NCBI GenBank assembly: GCA_027084135.1
Contig: JALWLO010000103.1
Location: 1-38,420, forward strand
DNA length: 38,420 bases
Source: Campylobacterales bacterium
GTDB lineage: Bacteria > Campylobacterota > Campylobacteria > Campylobacterales > QNZT01
Direction: 5' to 3'
Under the pieces are notes generated by a model that saw only the letters and a program-made list of their open reading frames with translations, had not been told where the DNA came from and ran no database searches. This document shows positions 18,385 through 28,978 of this stretch, in pieces. A program made the position numbers and the translations under genes. Positions within the stretch are counted from its first letter, which is position 1; every line of letters begins with the position of its first letter.

Positions 18385-19425
18385 CTATTCTATTACCTCA
18401 TCTGAATCACCAAGTTGAATGATACCTTTATCGGCTAGTTTTGTCACCTCTTCAACGACTTGTCTTTGAGCTTCCTCGACATCTTTTACCTTAACAGGAC
18501 CCAAAAACTGCATCTCTTCCACAAATGCTTCGGCAGCTCTGGAGGACATATTGCTGGTAAATTTCTCTACTAGTGCCTCACTTGCACCTTTAAGGGCGAC
18601 CATAAGATTGTTTTTATCAAGTACTTTGAGAATCTCTCTAATCGCATTTTTATCAAGTGTCTCAATATCTTCAAATGTAAACATCAGCTCTTTGATGGAG
18701 TTTGCAAGTTCAGCATCCGCTTTTTCAACCAACTCAAGTGTCGTTTTGGATGCGGATGCACCAAGTTTATTGAGCATCTCAGCGACTGATCTTGGACCAC
18801 CCACTTCAACTTTGTAGGTAGTAAGAGACTCTAGTTTGCTCTCAAGTATGGCTGATACTTTTTTGATGATAGCCGGTGAGATATCTCCGAGATTTGCCAT
18901 TCGTATCGTTACATCAGCTTTGAGATCATCTTCAAAAAAGGATAGTGTTTCAGCAGCTTGACTAGGTGACATATGTGCCAATATCAGTGCGATTGTTTGA
19001 GGATGTTCGGTAGAGATAAAGTCCGCTAGCTGTTCAGGTTTTACTTTTGCCAAAAACTTAAAGCTTTGTGCATCGCCTATCTCTTTTGTCAGTTTTGCCA
19101 AGATCGCGTTTGCCGTATCTACCCCGAAAGTTTTAAAGAGCACCTCTTTGGCATACTCCAAACCACCTGTAGTAAGATATTTATTGGTTTTTAGCAGTGT
19201 ATTGAACTCTTCAAGTATCGCTGATGCGATAGGTCGTTCCACCTGTTTTACTAGGGCGATTTCGGTAGAAATTTGCGTGACAAGATTGACATCAAGATTT
19301 GCGAAGACTCTAGCAGTAGTATCTTCTCCTAGTTGCATTAAAAGTATCGCTATCTTTTGTGGCATAGAGAGGCTTTCATATACCTCTTGCTGCTCAGGAG
19401 TTAACTTGGTAGTAAGCGCTTCCAT
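18385..19425 (-). CDS. fliG: Flagellar motor switch protein FliG
   Basis: EHPQTIALILAHMSPSQAAETL and MFTFEDIETLDKNAIREIL motifs. Confidence 0.98.
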   Translation of the reverse strand: MEALTTKLTPEQQEVYESLSMPQKIAILLMQLGEDTTARVFANLDVNLVTQISTEIALVKQVERPIASAILEEFNTLLKTNKYLTTGGLEYAKEVLFKTFGVDTANAILAKLTKEIGDAQSFKFLAKVKPEQLADFISTEHPQTIALILAHMSPSQAAETLSFFEDDLKADVTIRMANLGDISPAIIKKVSAILESKLESLTTYKVEVGGPRSVAEMLNKLGASASKTTLELVEKADAELANSIKELMFTFEDIETLDKNAIREILKVLDKNNLMVALKGASEALVEKFTSNMSSRAAEAFVEEMQFLGPVKVKDVEEAQRQVVEEVTKLADKGIIQLGDSDEVIE

Positions 19426-19428
19426 ATG

Positions 19429-21111
19429 TTATACCCCTTTCTCGTTTTTTAGTATCGTCTCTATCAGTTTTGCCAACTCTTCAGGTGCTTCATTGATATC
19501 CACTCTCATATTGTCAAGCAGGATATTGTGTTTGAGTGTCTCCTCATCCATCTCCTCATCAAGTCCCAGCTCTTTTTCTAACTTTTTCTTGATCTCATTA
19601 TATTTTTGAAGCGTCTCTTGGTTCTCATCCTCACTCTCTTCGAGAATCTCCTCTTCAAGCTCCTCTTCCTCTTCAGGCTTATACTCTTCGAGCATCTTTT
19701 GACTAAATGGTGAAATCACTTTTTTATAGAAGACAAAGAGGAGTAGTCCGGCTATGAGATATTTTATAATCGGAAGAAGCGGATTGATATACTTTGCACT
19801 CTTTTGTGCGATATTCTCCTCTTTTTTATCTGAAAGAGACTCTTTAAAGGGTAGATTGGTTACCGTTACCTCATCTCCCCTTTTTTGATTGAAACCGATT
19901 GCTCGTTTGACAACTTTATCGATCGACGCTAACTCCTCTTTGCTTAGCTTTTTATAGACAACATTTTTGGGATCTTTTGGGTCAGCCTCATACTTTCCAT
20001 CGACAACGACGGCTGCGGTGATTCTCTTTAGCGTTGCAAACTCCCCTTTGATATTTGTTACTTTTTTAGATATCTCATAGTTGGTGGTCGTACTACTCTT
20101 TTCATACTTTTCCCCGCTTCTTTTATTAGAGCCGAGCGGTTTGGTTGGAGAGATATTGCTGATAGCTCCCGGAACTCCTCCCGCTTCATTCTGTTTTGAA
20201 GCTCCCTCTCTTTTTTCTTCTACACTTTGCTCACTTCTGACAACTGATTCTGGATCATAGTACTCATCAACGATAGATTTTTGTTTGAAGTCAAAGTCTG
20301 CGGTCACTTTTGCCACCAGATGTTTTTTCCCTCCGACAATCGGTGCTAAGATGTTTTCGATCTTTTTTTCAAGTGCCTTTTCAAACTTTTTCTTATACTC
20401 TATCTGACTGGCTACAATTTTGGGACTATATCCGTTGCTTGACTCTGCGTCTAGCGGCTCTCCATCTTGATCGACTATCTTTACATTTTGAGGTGTAAGC
20501 TTCGGTACAGCCGCAGCTATGAGGTTTTTGATACCGTTTATTTGACTAGGATCGAGTCTATAGGAGGCTTTAACTTTGATGAGTACCGATGCGCTCGGTT
20601 TGGTCTGTTCTTCTACGAAAACGCTCTCCTTGGGTAGTGCTATATGGATTGTGGCATCTTCTATGGGAGTGAGGGCTTGGATCGTCTTAGCAAGCTCTCC
20701 CTCTAGTGCTCTTAGATACTTGATATTTTGGGCAAAGTCTGTTTCACCGAAATTTTGTTTATCAAAGAGTTCAAAACCTATTTTGCCACTTTTGGGGATT
20801 CCTTTTGAAGCGATGGTAATTCTCTCTTTATAGACACTCTCTTTAGGCACTCTTATCGTTGAGTCATTGACAATTTTATAGGGAACATTGTCACTTTCTA
20901 GCTGTTGTATGACCAGTGCGGAATCAGCCGGAGAGAGATTGTCAAAAAGTGTGGCATAACTGTCGTTTTGATTTTTTGAGTTGGTATAGAGTACTAAAAA
21001 GACGATAAACCCGATCACAGCAAAGGTAGAGAGAGCGATAATTGTTTTTTGTTTTTTATTAAGTTTGGTAAAGAGCTCCGTTATCTGAGATATTAAAGTT
21101 TTAAAATCCAT
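19429..21111 (-). CDS. fliF: Flagellar MS-ring protein FliF
   Basis: YATLFDNLSPADSALVIQQLESDNVPYKI; IKYLRALEGELAKTIQALTPIEDATIHIALP. Confidence 0.98.
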   Translation of the reverse strand: MDFKTLISQITELFTKLNKKQKTIIALSTFAVIGFIVFLVLYTNSKNQNDSYATLFDNLSPADSALVIQQLESDNVPYKIVNDSTIRVPKESVYKERITIASKGIPKSGKIGFELFDKQNFGETDFAQNIKYLRALEGELAKTIQALTPIEDATIHIALPKESVFVEEQTKPSASVLIKVKASYRLDPSQINGIKNLIAAAVPKLTPQNVKIVDQDGEPLDAESSNGYSPKIVASQIEYKKKFEKALEKKIENILAPIVGGKKHLVAKVTADFDFKQKSIVDEYYDPESVVRSEQSVEEKREGASKQNEAGGVPGAISNISPTKPLGSNKRSGEKYEKSSTTTNYEISKKVTNIKGEFATLKRITAAVVVDGKYEADPKDPKNVVYKKLSKEELASIDKVVKRAIGFNQKRGDEVTVTNLPFKESLSDKKEENIAQKSAKYINPLLPIIKYLIAGLLLFVFYKKVISPFSQKMLEEYKPEEEEELEEEILEESEDENQETLQKYNEIKKKLEKELGLDEEMDEETLKHNILLDNMRVDINEAPEELAKLIETILKNEKGV

Positions 21112-21126
21112 ACTCTACCTATAAAG

Positions 21127-22230
21127 TTATATGTTCTTTTGTAACTCCTCCAAACATCTGCTATTTTGTCTTGGAGTTCCTATGGTGATACGAATACCGT
21201 TTAAGCCGTAGCTCGTTAAATCTCTAACTATTATACCCTTTTTTAATAAGATTTGGGCAATCTTTTTGGATGACTTTGACTTATCAAAAATTAAAGTAAT
21301 AAAATTTGTATAACTTTTTATAAAAGATATTTTATTTTCTTGTGCAAAATTTTCGTATCTTTCCATCTCTTTGAAGTTGTTTTGGAGTGTCATTTGGATA
21401 AAGGCGTCATCCTCTAATGCAGCCGTTGCGGCTTTGAGGGAGAGTGAAGTGACATTAAAAGGCGGTCTCATTTTATACAGCGCTTCGAGTATCTCTTGCT
21501 GTGCGATACCATATCCCACTCTCATGCCGCCAAGTCCATAGGATTTGGAGAAAGTACCGAGATATAGGGTATTGGGAAAGCGCTCTATCAATGTTTTTGG
21601 CTCTATCTTCATTTGTGCATCTTTGTAGGCGGCAAAATCTTGATATGCTCCGTCGATCACCACCAGTGTCTCTTCTGAAATCTCTTCCAAAAAGGCAAAG
21701 ACCTCCTCTTTTGGCAGGCACTCTCCCAGAGGGTTGTTTGGTAGGCATAAAAAGATGATATCTATGTCTCGATGTTGCTGATAAAGTTCCAAAAACTCCT
21801 CTAACTTATGCTCGTCAGAAGCGGTTTTAAGCACGGTAGCTCCCACCTGTTTCGCATAGATATCATACATCGCAAAGGTGGTTTTCGCGGTGAGTATTTT
21901 CATATTTGGATGCGCTTTGGCGTTAATGGCAAAAAAGATGACTTGATCACTTCCCGCACCGATGATAAAGTGTTGCTTCTCTAGTTCAAAGTGCTTTGCC
22001 AAAGCCTCCTTTAACTCACTCATACTGTCATCCGGATACATAAAGACTTTGTCGGCATACGCTTTTATCGCCTCAACGGCTTTCAAAGAAGCACCGAAAG
22101 GATTTTCATTTGATGCTAGCTTTACGATATCTTTTGGCTCTATTCCAAACTCTCTCACGACAAGTTCTATCGGCTTTCCGCCCTCATACACGGTCAAGTT
22201 TTCCAAGTTTGGATTAAAATTCACCCTCAT
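21127..22230 (-). CDS. hisC: Histidinol-phosphate aminotransferase
   Basis: [40 protein letters not shown]-lysine motif. Confidence 0.95.
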   Translation of the reverse strand: MRVNFNPNLENLTVYEGGKPIELVVREFGIEPKDIVKLASNENPFGASLKAVEAIKAYADKVFMYPDDSMSELKEALAKHFELEKQHFIIGAGSDQVIFFAINAKAHPNMKILTAKTTFAMYDIYAKQVGATVLKTASDEHKLEEFLELYQQHRDIDIIFLCLPNNPLGECLPKEEVFAFLEEISEETLVVIDGAYQDFAAYKDAQMKIEPKTLIERFPNTLYLGTFSKSYGLGGMRVGYGIAQQEILEALYKMRPPFNVTSLSLKAATAALEDDAFIQMTLQNNFKEMERYENFAQENKISFIKSYTNFITLIFDKSKSSKKIAQILLKKGIIVRDLTSYGLNGIRITIGTPRQNSRCLEELQKNI

Positions 22231-23284
22231 CCCCTTTTACATAACTTCCAAGCCACTTGATGTTGTTTGGATACTTTTTAAAGACATTTTGAACATTCTC
22301 ATCATCTATATGCCCCTCAAAATCGATATAAAAGAGGGATTTGAAATCTTTTGACTTTCTTGGTCTCGACTCTATTTTTGTCAAGTTGATACCGTTATCT
22401 TCAAAACTTTTGAGAAATTCTAGTAGTGATCCCGGCTTATCATCGGTATATGCCATGATGGATGTTTTGTCATTTAAGCTTTTTTGATTTTTAAAGTCAC
22501 TGATGATAAAGAAGCGCGTTTTGTTGGCTAGATTGTCCTCTATCTTCTCAAAGTGTATAGGAAGCCCGTACATCTTTGCCGCGATATGCGAACAGATAGC
22601 GGCAGCATTTGGAGTCTCTTTCGCTCTTTTGGCTGCTGCTGCCGTTGACCTGGTAGGGATAAACTCCACATCCAGTAGCATATGCTCCTCTAAAAACGCT
22701 TTGCATTGATTGTAGGCTTGAGGGTGTGAAAAGATCACTTTGATCTCTTTAAGATTTTCTTGAAGCGTGGCAAAGGAGTGGTGGATATCCATATACATCT
22801 CAGCAATGATCAGCGAATTGTAGTTATTTAAGGCATCAAGCGTAGCACCGACCGCACCTTCGGTATTGTTCTCTATCGGTACGACACCATACTTTGCCTC
22901 TTTGTTTTCAAGTACTTTAAAGACAGCCTCTATAGAGTTGAGGGGAATATAGCTTGAAAGGGCACCAAATCTACTCTCGGCGGCTTGATGGGTAAAGCTC
23001 CCCTCGGGTCCTAGATAAGCGATCTTTTCCGGAAGTTCCAGATTTCTACTCACGGCAAATATCTCTAGAAATATCGCCTCTATCGCCTCTTTGGTGAGTG
23101 CTCCCTTGCTCTGTTTCGCAAGTCTCTCGATGATCTCTCTCTCTCTCTCGGGACGATAGATACTCGAGCCGTCACTCTGTTTTAGGATACCGACCTGTTT
23201 GACATACTCCATCCTCTCATTCAAGAGTTCAAGAAGCTTGTCATCTACTCTATTTATCTCTTTTCTTAAGGCTTCTAAATCCAC
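22214..23284 (-). CDS. pheA: Bifunctional chorismate mutase/prephenate dehydratase
   Basis: N-terminal chorismate mutase ([25 protein letters not shown]), prephenate dehydratase, ACT domain ([24 protein letters not shown]). Confidence 0.97.
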   Translation of the reverse strand: MDLEALRKEINRVDDKLLELLNERMEYVKQVGILKQSDGSSIYRPEREREIIERLAKQSKGALTKEAIEAIFLEIFAVSRNLELPEKIAYLGPEGSFTHQAAESRFGALSSYIPLNSIEAVFKVLENKEAKYGVVPIENNTEGAVGATLDALNNYNSLIIAEMYMDIHHSFATLQENLKEIKVIFSHPQAYNQCKAFLEEHMLLDVEFIPTRSTAAAAKRAKETPNAAAICSHIAAKMYGLPIHFEKIEDNLANKTRFFIISDFKNQKSLNDKTSIMAYTDDKPGSLLEFLKSFEDNGINLTKIESRPRKSKDFKSLFYIDFEGHIDDENVQNVFKKYPNNIKWLGSYVKGDEGEF

Positions 23285-23286
23285 AG

Positions 23287-24498
23287 CTACTCCTCCAAGA
23301 GATCTATCTCATTTGCTATCATATCCTCAAAAGTATCTCTTCTTCTTATCAATCTATCATTTCCGTTTTCTATGGCAACTTCCGCAACTCTTGCCCTCGT
23401 GTTGTAGTTGCTACTCATAGTAAATCCGTAAGCGCCGGCACTTTTGATAATGATAAGATCATCATGTTTTGTAGGGGGAAAAGCGATATCTTTGGCAAAA
23501 AAGTCACCGCTCTCACAAACCGGTCCGACGATCGAAGCTTGTGTAGCCTCTCCTCTAGCTTCAGAGAGTAGCTCTATCTTATGGTATGCGTTGTAGAGAG
23601 AGGGGCGGATGAGATCATTCATTGCTCCATCAACGATCACAAATCGCTTATCTGTGTTTATCTTTTCATAAAGGACCTTTGTTAAAAAGACTCCGCTGTT
23701 TCCGACGATGAATCTTCCCGGTTCACACATGATAGTCAGATCGAGTCCGCTTAGCGTACCAAGTATGGCTTGGGCATAATCGTAAGGTTCAATCAATTTT
23801 TCACCGTTATAATCGATACCCAGCCCACCGCCGACATCGAAGAATTTGATATCGATATCAAGGGCTTTTAGGGCTCTAACGAGGTTAGCCACCTTTGTAC
23901 TAGCCTCTTTGATAGGATCAAGTTTCGTGAGTTGAGATCCGATATGAAAGTGTATCCCTATAGGCTCCAAATGGTCGGAATTTTTCGCTTTGATATAGAT
24001 CCTCTTTGCGCTATCTTCATCGACTCCAAACTTATTAGCGTGGAGTCCGGTTGAGATATAGGGATGCGTTTTGGGGTCGATGTTAGGATTGACTCTTACA
24101 CTGATTCTAGCTTTAGTACTAAGCTCTTTGGCAATCTCTTCAACCCTGTCAAGCTCCGCTTCACTCTCGACATTGATCATCAATATATCAAGTTTGATCG
24201 CTTCTCTGATCTCATCATCACTTTTACCTACACCGGAAAAGATGATCTTATAGGGTTTTGCACCGCAAATCAAAGCCCTTTTTACCTCGCCGATGGATAC
24301 GCAGTCACAGCCTGCACCCTCATTGACCAATGTTTTGATAACGCTCAAATTTGAGTTTGCCTTTATAGCATAGCAGATGAGGGACTTTCTGCCTCTAAAA
24401 GCCTCTTTGAGTCTATTGTATTGTGTTTTGATGTGATCAAAGTCATAGATATATAAAGGTGTTCCATATTTTTGCGCCAGATATCGATAATCTACCAT
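23287..24498 (-). CDS. lysA: Diaminopimelate decarboxylase
   Basis: YGTPLYIYDFDHIKTQY; ICYAIKANSN PLP motif; start chosen at MVDYRYLAQKYG (track ORF extends to 24510). Confidence 0.97.
   Translation of the reverse strand: MVDYRYLAQKYGTPLYIYDFDHIKTQYNRLKEAFRGRKSLICYAIKANSNLSVIKTLVNEGAGCDCVSIGEVKRALICGAKPYKIIFSGVGKSDDEIREAIKLDILMINVESEAELDRVEEIAKELSTKARISVRVNPNIDPKTHPYISTGLHANKFGVDEDSAKRIYIKAKNSDHLEPIGIHFHIGSQLTKLDPIKEASTKVANLVRALKALDIDIKFFDVGGGLGIDYNGEKLIEPYDYAQAILGTLSGLDLTIMCEPGRFIVGNSGVFLTKVLYEKINTDKRFVIVDGAMNDLIRPSLYNAYHKIELLSEARGEATQASIVGPVCESGDFFAKDIAFPPTKHDDLIIIKSAGAYGFTMSSNYNTRARVAEVAIENGNDRLIRRRDTFEDMIANEIDLLEE
24113..24122 (+). repeat. TTAGTACTAA (perfect) inside lysA
   Basis: Exact 10-mer; encodes LSTK on the lysA strand. 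Confidence 0.9.
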
Positions 24499-24549
24499 AA
24501 AATGCCCCATATTTTAAATAGGATATTTTATCTTAATTCGGCTTTAGAT

Positions 24550-25602
24550 TTATCTATTTTTACAGACGAGGTAGAGAGAGATGAGAAATAGGATAAATAT
24601 CGGAAGAGCGATACCAAGATAGGGGGATAGTGCTCCATTTAGTGAAATTTTTGAGAGAGAGAACATCACGCCCCAAAGGAGAAGGATTGACAATATGTAG
24701 GCGCTATTGATGAGTGTGAGGTTTTTGCCTCTTCTTTGTGCCGGTAGAGGATAAAAGAGTGCAAGCATTACGATAGGGACAAATAGAGGAAAGAGTATCA
24801 TATAAAAGAGTGTTGCTCTAATTTTATCACTATTAAGGGATTGTGACTCTAGAAAGTTGATGGCATTGATTGACTCTTTGATGGTGAGTTTTCCTTTGCC
24901 TTTAAATAGGCTATTGACGATATGGGGTTCAAAACCGGATAATGCCGACATAGTTGTATGATTTGATTTTACGATCTTTTTGTTATTTTGCCCTATCAAT
25001 TGGATATCAATCACATCTTTTAAATTCCATCTATTTGTACTAAAGCTTCCTTTTTTTGCGTGAATGATCTCTTGGAGATCCTTCTCTTTGATCTTAAATA
25101 TTTTAATCCCTGTTGCTGTTTTATCGATAGGGTTTAACTCTTTGATATAGATATAGCTGTGATCGGATTTCAAGAAGAGTCCGTGAGTATTGTCTGTTAC
25201 AACCCCATGTTTTTTTATATTGTCAGCAATTTCAGCTGAACGTACAAAGTTAGTGTTTTGTAGAGATATATAGCCTAGGATGATAAAAAGTGATAAAAAG
25301 AATATCGGTTTGATCACATCGCTCTTTGATGTCCCCACGGAATAGAGAGCGACAAGTTGATTGCTTTTTATCAGCTTCATCATCGTACTAACCATCGCAA
25401 AAAGAAGAGACAAGGGTAGGGTGAAGTTGATAAAGTTTAAAAAGATATTTGTAGTATAGAGTATTTGTAGGTTTGCAGAGTCCGGGAGATGTTTGAAATT
25501 TTGCATAAGATCGATTCCGGTGAAAAATATCTCAAGGGATAAAAAGATAACAAGAAAACTTTTTACATAGTTTTTGAGTATCAGTTGTTGGTATAGCTTC
25601 AT
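24550..25602 (-). CDS. LptF/LptG (YjgP/YjgQ) family LPS export permease
   Basis: N-terminal MKLYQQLILKNYVKSFLVIFLSLEIFFTGIDLMQ, six-TM layout with large periplasmic segment. Confidence 0.85.
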   Translation of the reverse strand: MKLYQQLILKNYVKSFLVIFLSLEIFFTGIDLMQNFKHLPDSANLQILYTTNIFLNFINFTLPLSLLFAMVSTMMKLIKSNQLVALYSVGTSKSDVIKPIFFLSLFIILGYISLQNTNFVRSAEIADNIKKHGVVTDNTHGLFLKSDHSYIYIKELNPIDKTATGIKIFKIKEKDLQEIIHAKKGSFSTNRWNLKDVIDIQLIGQNNKKIVKSNHTTMSALSGFEPHIVNSLFKGKGKLTIKESINAINFLESQSLNSDKIRATLFYMILFPLFVPIVMLALFYPLPAQRRGKNLTLINSAYILSILLLWGVMFSLSKISLNGALSPYLGIALPIFILFLISLYLVCKNR

Positions 25603-26159
25603 CTACATATACTCTTTTTAGTACTAAAGTGATTTTTGAGTGTATCGATATCCATCTCTTTGGAGGCTAGGGCGATTTTACTAGTGTACTCTATGATATC
25701 GGGTAAACACTTCTCTTGAGTCTCATCGAAATCACTCAACACATAACTTGTCACTTGGGACTTTATTTTCGGTCTGCCTATGCCGACTCTTACTCTCTCA
25801 TACCCGTTTCCTATCTGTGTATCGATAGATTTCAATCCGTTATGACCGCCGCTACTGCCGCCAAGTTTGAGTCGTATAGAGCCAAACTCCAGATCCAAAT
25901 CATCATGTATAACAATCACTCTATCTATTTTATAGAAATGTTTAACTTTTTGTACACTCTCACCTGAGAGATTCATAAAAGTAAGCGGTTTTAGAAGTAA
26001 AAAGTCGGAACTTTTGTAAAGCTCACCTTGAAAAGCGCTTTTTGAGATATTTTGAGCATGGAGTTGATCGACGAGTTTGTCGATAACCATAAAGCCGATG
26101 TTGTGTCTATTTTTCTCATATTTTGGACCGGGATTTCCCAGTCCTACAAGAAGTATCAT
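25599..26159 (-). CDS. pth: Peptidyl-tRNA hydrolase
   Basis: LLVGLGNPGPKYEKNRHNIGFMVID; KPLTFMNLSGESV; HDDLDLEFGSIRLKLGGSSGGHNGLKSI. Confidence 0.99.
   Translation of the reverse strand: MILLVGLGNPGPKYEKNRHNIGFMVIDKLVDQLHAQNISKSAFQGELYKSSDFLLLKPLTFMNLSGESVQKVKHFYKIDRVIVIHDDLDLEFGSIRLKLGGSSGGHNGLKSIDTQIGNGYERVRVGIGRPKIKSQVTSYVLSDFDETQEKCLPDIIEYTSKIALASKEMDIDTLKNHFSTKKSICR
25618..25627 (+). repeat. TTAGTACTAA (perfect) near 3' end of pth
   Basis: Exact 10-mer within TTTAGTACTAAA; encodes FSTK near the Pth C-terminus. Confidence 0.9.
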
Positions 26160-26163
26160 AAAG

Positions 26164-26700
26164 CTATTTTGCTTTGATCACACCGACAACAGAGACTCTA
26201 TCGGCATCCATCAGTGTTACACCCTCCGGAGCTTCGATATCTCTTATAAGTATAGAATCACCTACATCGAGTTTTGATACATCTAGTGTAAATGCATCCG
26301 GTAGATCTTCCGCTTTTGCTTTTACAAGAAGTCTCTTTTTAGAGAATATAAGAACACCTTTGTTTTTCAAACCGATAGGGGTACCTACAGTTTTTACCGG
26401 TACGAGATATTTGGATAAAACACCTTTACTCGCAACCCTCAAATCAACATGAAGTATCTCATTTGTAACGGGATCTCTTTGGTAGTCTTGAATCACAACC
26501 GGTAGCGTTATATCTCCCACTTTTACATCAAATATAAGTTTCTCTTTTCTTCTAATATACTTGATAAATTCATTTGATTTAAAAGCCGCATTGATATTCT
26601 CTACACCCTTACCGTAGATATTGGCAAGTAGATAACCATCTCGTCTCAAAGCTTTAGCTGCTTTTTTACCGATACTCTCTCTAACTATACCTTCTAACAT
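26164..26700 (-). CDS. rplY: 50S ribosomal protein L25/general stress protein Ctc
   Basis: [36 protein letters not shown]; rplY-pth adjacency conserved. Confidence 0.95.
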   Translation of the reverse strand: MLEGIVRESIGKKAAKALRRDGYLLANIYGKGVENINAAFKSNEFIKYIRRKEKLIFDVKVGDITLPVVIQDYQRDPVTNEILHVDLRVASKGVLSKYLVPVKTVGTPIGLKNKGVLIFSKKRLLVKAKAEDLPDAFTLDVSKLDVGDSILIRDIEAPEGVTLMDADRVSVVGVIKAK

Positions 26701-26709
26701 TTTTAGTCC

Positions 26710-26742
26710 TTTTTGTAATTTAAGCCGGCAATTTTACAAAAA
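26710..26742 (-). promoter_or_regulatory. Hairpin in pilT-rplY spacer abutting the rplY RBS
   Basis: TTTTTGTAA(26710-26718)/TTACAAAAA(26734-26742), loop contains GCCGGC; rplY-strand AAGGA overlaps the stem edge. Confidence 0.4.
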
Positions 26743-26759
26743 AGTAACTAAAAAAGAGA

Positions 26760-27968
26760 TTAATCCTCATCTAGCTTTAGATCGATCTTGCTCGCCTCAA
26801 TATCTTCGACTCCATGTTTGATAGAGTTAAGTTCGTCAAGTTTCATGTTGATATCACTTCTATTGGTAGCATTGAGTATCGCCTCCTCTTTGGTGATTCT
26901 TCCCTGAGCATAGAGATCAACAAGTGCTTGGTCAAATGTCTGCATCCCGTAGATATCTTTACCCTCTTCGATAGCTTGGGTAATTTCAGCATCTCTGCTA
27001 TCAGCGATAAGTGACTCGATCCTTGCATTTCTTAGAAGTATCTCTATAGCGGCAGTCCTTTTTCCATCGACCGTTTTTACCAGTCTTTGAGAGAGAACTC
27101 CTTGAAGGGTTGCGGCAAGCGACATTCGTATCTTGTTTTGCTCATTTCCGGGGAACATACCGATGATCCTATTGATCGTATCTTTGGCATCGACGGTATG
27201 AAGGGTAGAGAGGACTAAGTGACCCGTTTCAGCAGCGTGCATAGCCGTCTCTATCGTCTCCATATCCCTCATCTCACCGACGAGGATCACATCGGGATCC
27301 TCCCTCAGTGCCGCTCTTAGTGCAGTAGAGAAGTCAAGTGCATCCTGACCGATAGCTCTTTGGTTGATGAGGGAGTTCATATCTTTATAGACGAACTCTA
27401 CCGGATCTTCGATCGTAATGATATGTTTTCTTTGATGTTTATTGATGTGATTGATGATAGAGGCTAGCGTTGTTGATTTACCGCTTCCTGTAGGTCCGGT
27501 TACGAGTACTAACCCTCGTTTGAGATCAGTAAGTTTATGGATCGATTTTGGAAGTTTGAGATCTTCCATCGTAGGAATATCTACCGGAATCACTCTAAAA
27601 ACGCCTGAAACGCCGTCAGACTGGAAAAACATATTTCCCCTAAATCTAAACTTCTCATTGAGTTTATAGGTAAAATCGATACTCTTTTTCTCAACTAACT
27701 CTTTAAATCTACCCTTTAATACCTCTTTTGCCAGTTGCAAACCGTCTTGGTAACTCAGTATCTCATCAGAGAGGGGGATCATTTCACCGTGGATTCTACC
27801 TCTATATTTGGAGCCGCTTTTGATATGAAGGTCGCTTCCTCCATGCTCAATCAGACCGGAGAGATAGAGTTTAAGCTTTTTATCCATCTTAAACTCTAAG
27901 TTTCTTACATCAAACTCTTTCTCCTGTTCAAGATCGACATTTTCCGGAGTTAATACTTCATCTACCAT
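26760..27968 (-). CDS. pilT: PilT/PilU-type type IV pilus retraction ATPase
   Basis: GGSDLHIKSGSKYRGRIHGEM; VTGPTGSGKSTTLASIINHIN Walker A; EDPDVILVGEMRDMETIETAMHAAETGHLVLSTLHT. Confidence 0.93.
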   Translation of the reverse strand: MVDEVLTPENVDLEQEKEFDVRNLEFKMDKKLKLYLSGLIEHGGSDLHIKSGSKYRGRIHGEMIPLSDEILSYQDGLQLAKEVLKGRFKELVEKKSIDFTYKLNEKFRFRGNMFFQSDGVSGVFRVIPVDIPTMEDLKLPKSIHKLTDLKRGLVLVTGPTGSGKSTTLASIINHINKHQRKHIITIEDPVEFVYKDMNSLINQRAIGQDALDFSTALRAALREDPDVILVGEMRDMETIETAMHAAETGHLVLSTLHTVDAKDTINRIIGMFPGNEQNKIRMSLAATLQGVLSQRLVKTVDGKRTAAIEILLRNARIESLIADSRDAEITQAIEEGKDIYGMQTFDQALVDLYAQGRITKEEAILNATNRSDINMKLDELNSIKHGVEDIEASKIDLKLDED

Positions 27969-27970
27969 AA

Positions 27971-28978
27971 CTATCCTTTTTCAAGTGCTTTTAATATCTC
28001 GCCAAACGCTTCTTTGAAAGCTTTAAGACCATCTTCAAGCAATTTTTTATAATTTGCTTCTATATCGACATTTGCCTCTTTTAGTTTAGTAAAAAAGTGA
28101 TCTATCTCACTATCACTAGGCGGAGTTTTGAAATCTTTTGAGTCACTTTCTAAAAAAGCTTTGATCGTTTTGAGGGGTGCGGTATTGATAGCGTTTTTAT
28201 AGAGAAGTTCGGTTATGTAGTATGCTTGCGGGAGGTCGTCACCCTTTACGCCAGTACTTGCAAAGAGTGCTCTTATATTTTCTACTCCACACACTTCGAT
28301 CATTTTATAACATCTGCTTGCATTGATGATTCCGAGTACATTAAGGGGAAAGTTTAACGCTTTGAGGGTAGGATTTAATGCTCTGTCAATTCTACTTACA
28401 AAGATAGATATTACCGCACTTGGCATTTTTTTCCCGTTACTATTAGCGTGAAACGCCTCTAGACCTTTTTGAAATGCATCGATACACTTTTGAGTCTGCT
28501 TTGGAGAGAAGATAAGTGTTGCATTGATATGTATCCCTTTGGCAAAAAGTCTCTCCATCGCTTCATACCCTGCTTCAGTAGCCGGTATCTTTATCATGAC
28601 ATTCTCTTGACCTATCTCTTTGTATAACCTTTCGGCTTCCTCTACCGTAGCTGCGGCATCATCGCAAAGTGTAGGATCTACCTCTATAGATATAAAGCCG
28701 TCATCACCCTTTTCATAGAGCGGATAGAGCAAAGATGCCGCTTTTTGGATATCGCTTGTTGCTAGTTTTTCATAGATCTCTTTAGGATCCTCTCCTTTGA
28801 GTCTTTCTATATCCGATCGATAGGCGGGTGAATGTAAAAATGCCTCTTTGAAGATAGCGGGATTGCTGGTTGCACCGTTTATGACACCACTCTCTATAAG
28901 CGCTTTAAACTCACCATCCAAAAAATCTCTCTCAATATAGTCACACCATAAGCTAAATCCATCTAACCCTCTCATCAA
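27971..28978 (-). CDS. tal: Transaldolase
   Basis: GATSNPAIFKEAF, IKIPATEAGYEAMERLFAKGIHINATLIFS. Confidence 0.96.
   Translation of the reverse strand: MMRGLDGFSLWCDYIERDFLDGEFKALIESGVINGATSNPAIFKEAFLHSPAYRSDIERLKGEDPKEIYEKLATSDIQKAASLLYPLYEKGDDGFISIEVDPTLCDDAAATVEEAERLYKEIGQENVMIKIPATEAGYEAMERLFAKGIHINATLIFSPKQTQKCIDAFQKGLEAFHANSNGKKMPSAVISIFVSRIDRALNPTLKALNFPLNVLGIINASRCYKMIEVCGVENIRALFASTGVKGDDLPQAYYITELLYKNAINTAPLKTIKAFLESDSKDFKTPPSDSEIDHFFTKLKEANVDIEANYKKLLEDGLKAFKEAFGEILKALEKG

Noticed and set aside
23132-23149. CT dinucleotide tract in pheA (possible phase-variable repeat)
   Set aside because: It encodes the conserved chorismate-mutase [11 protein letters not shown] segment; about seven units only, so constraint by protein sequence is a sufficient explanation.
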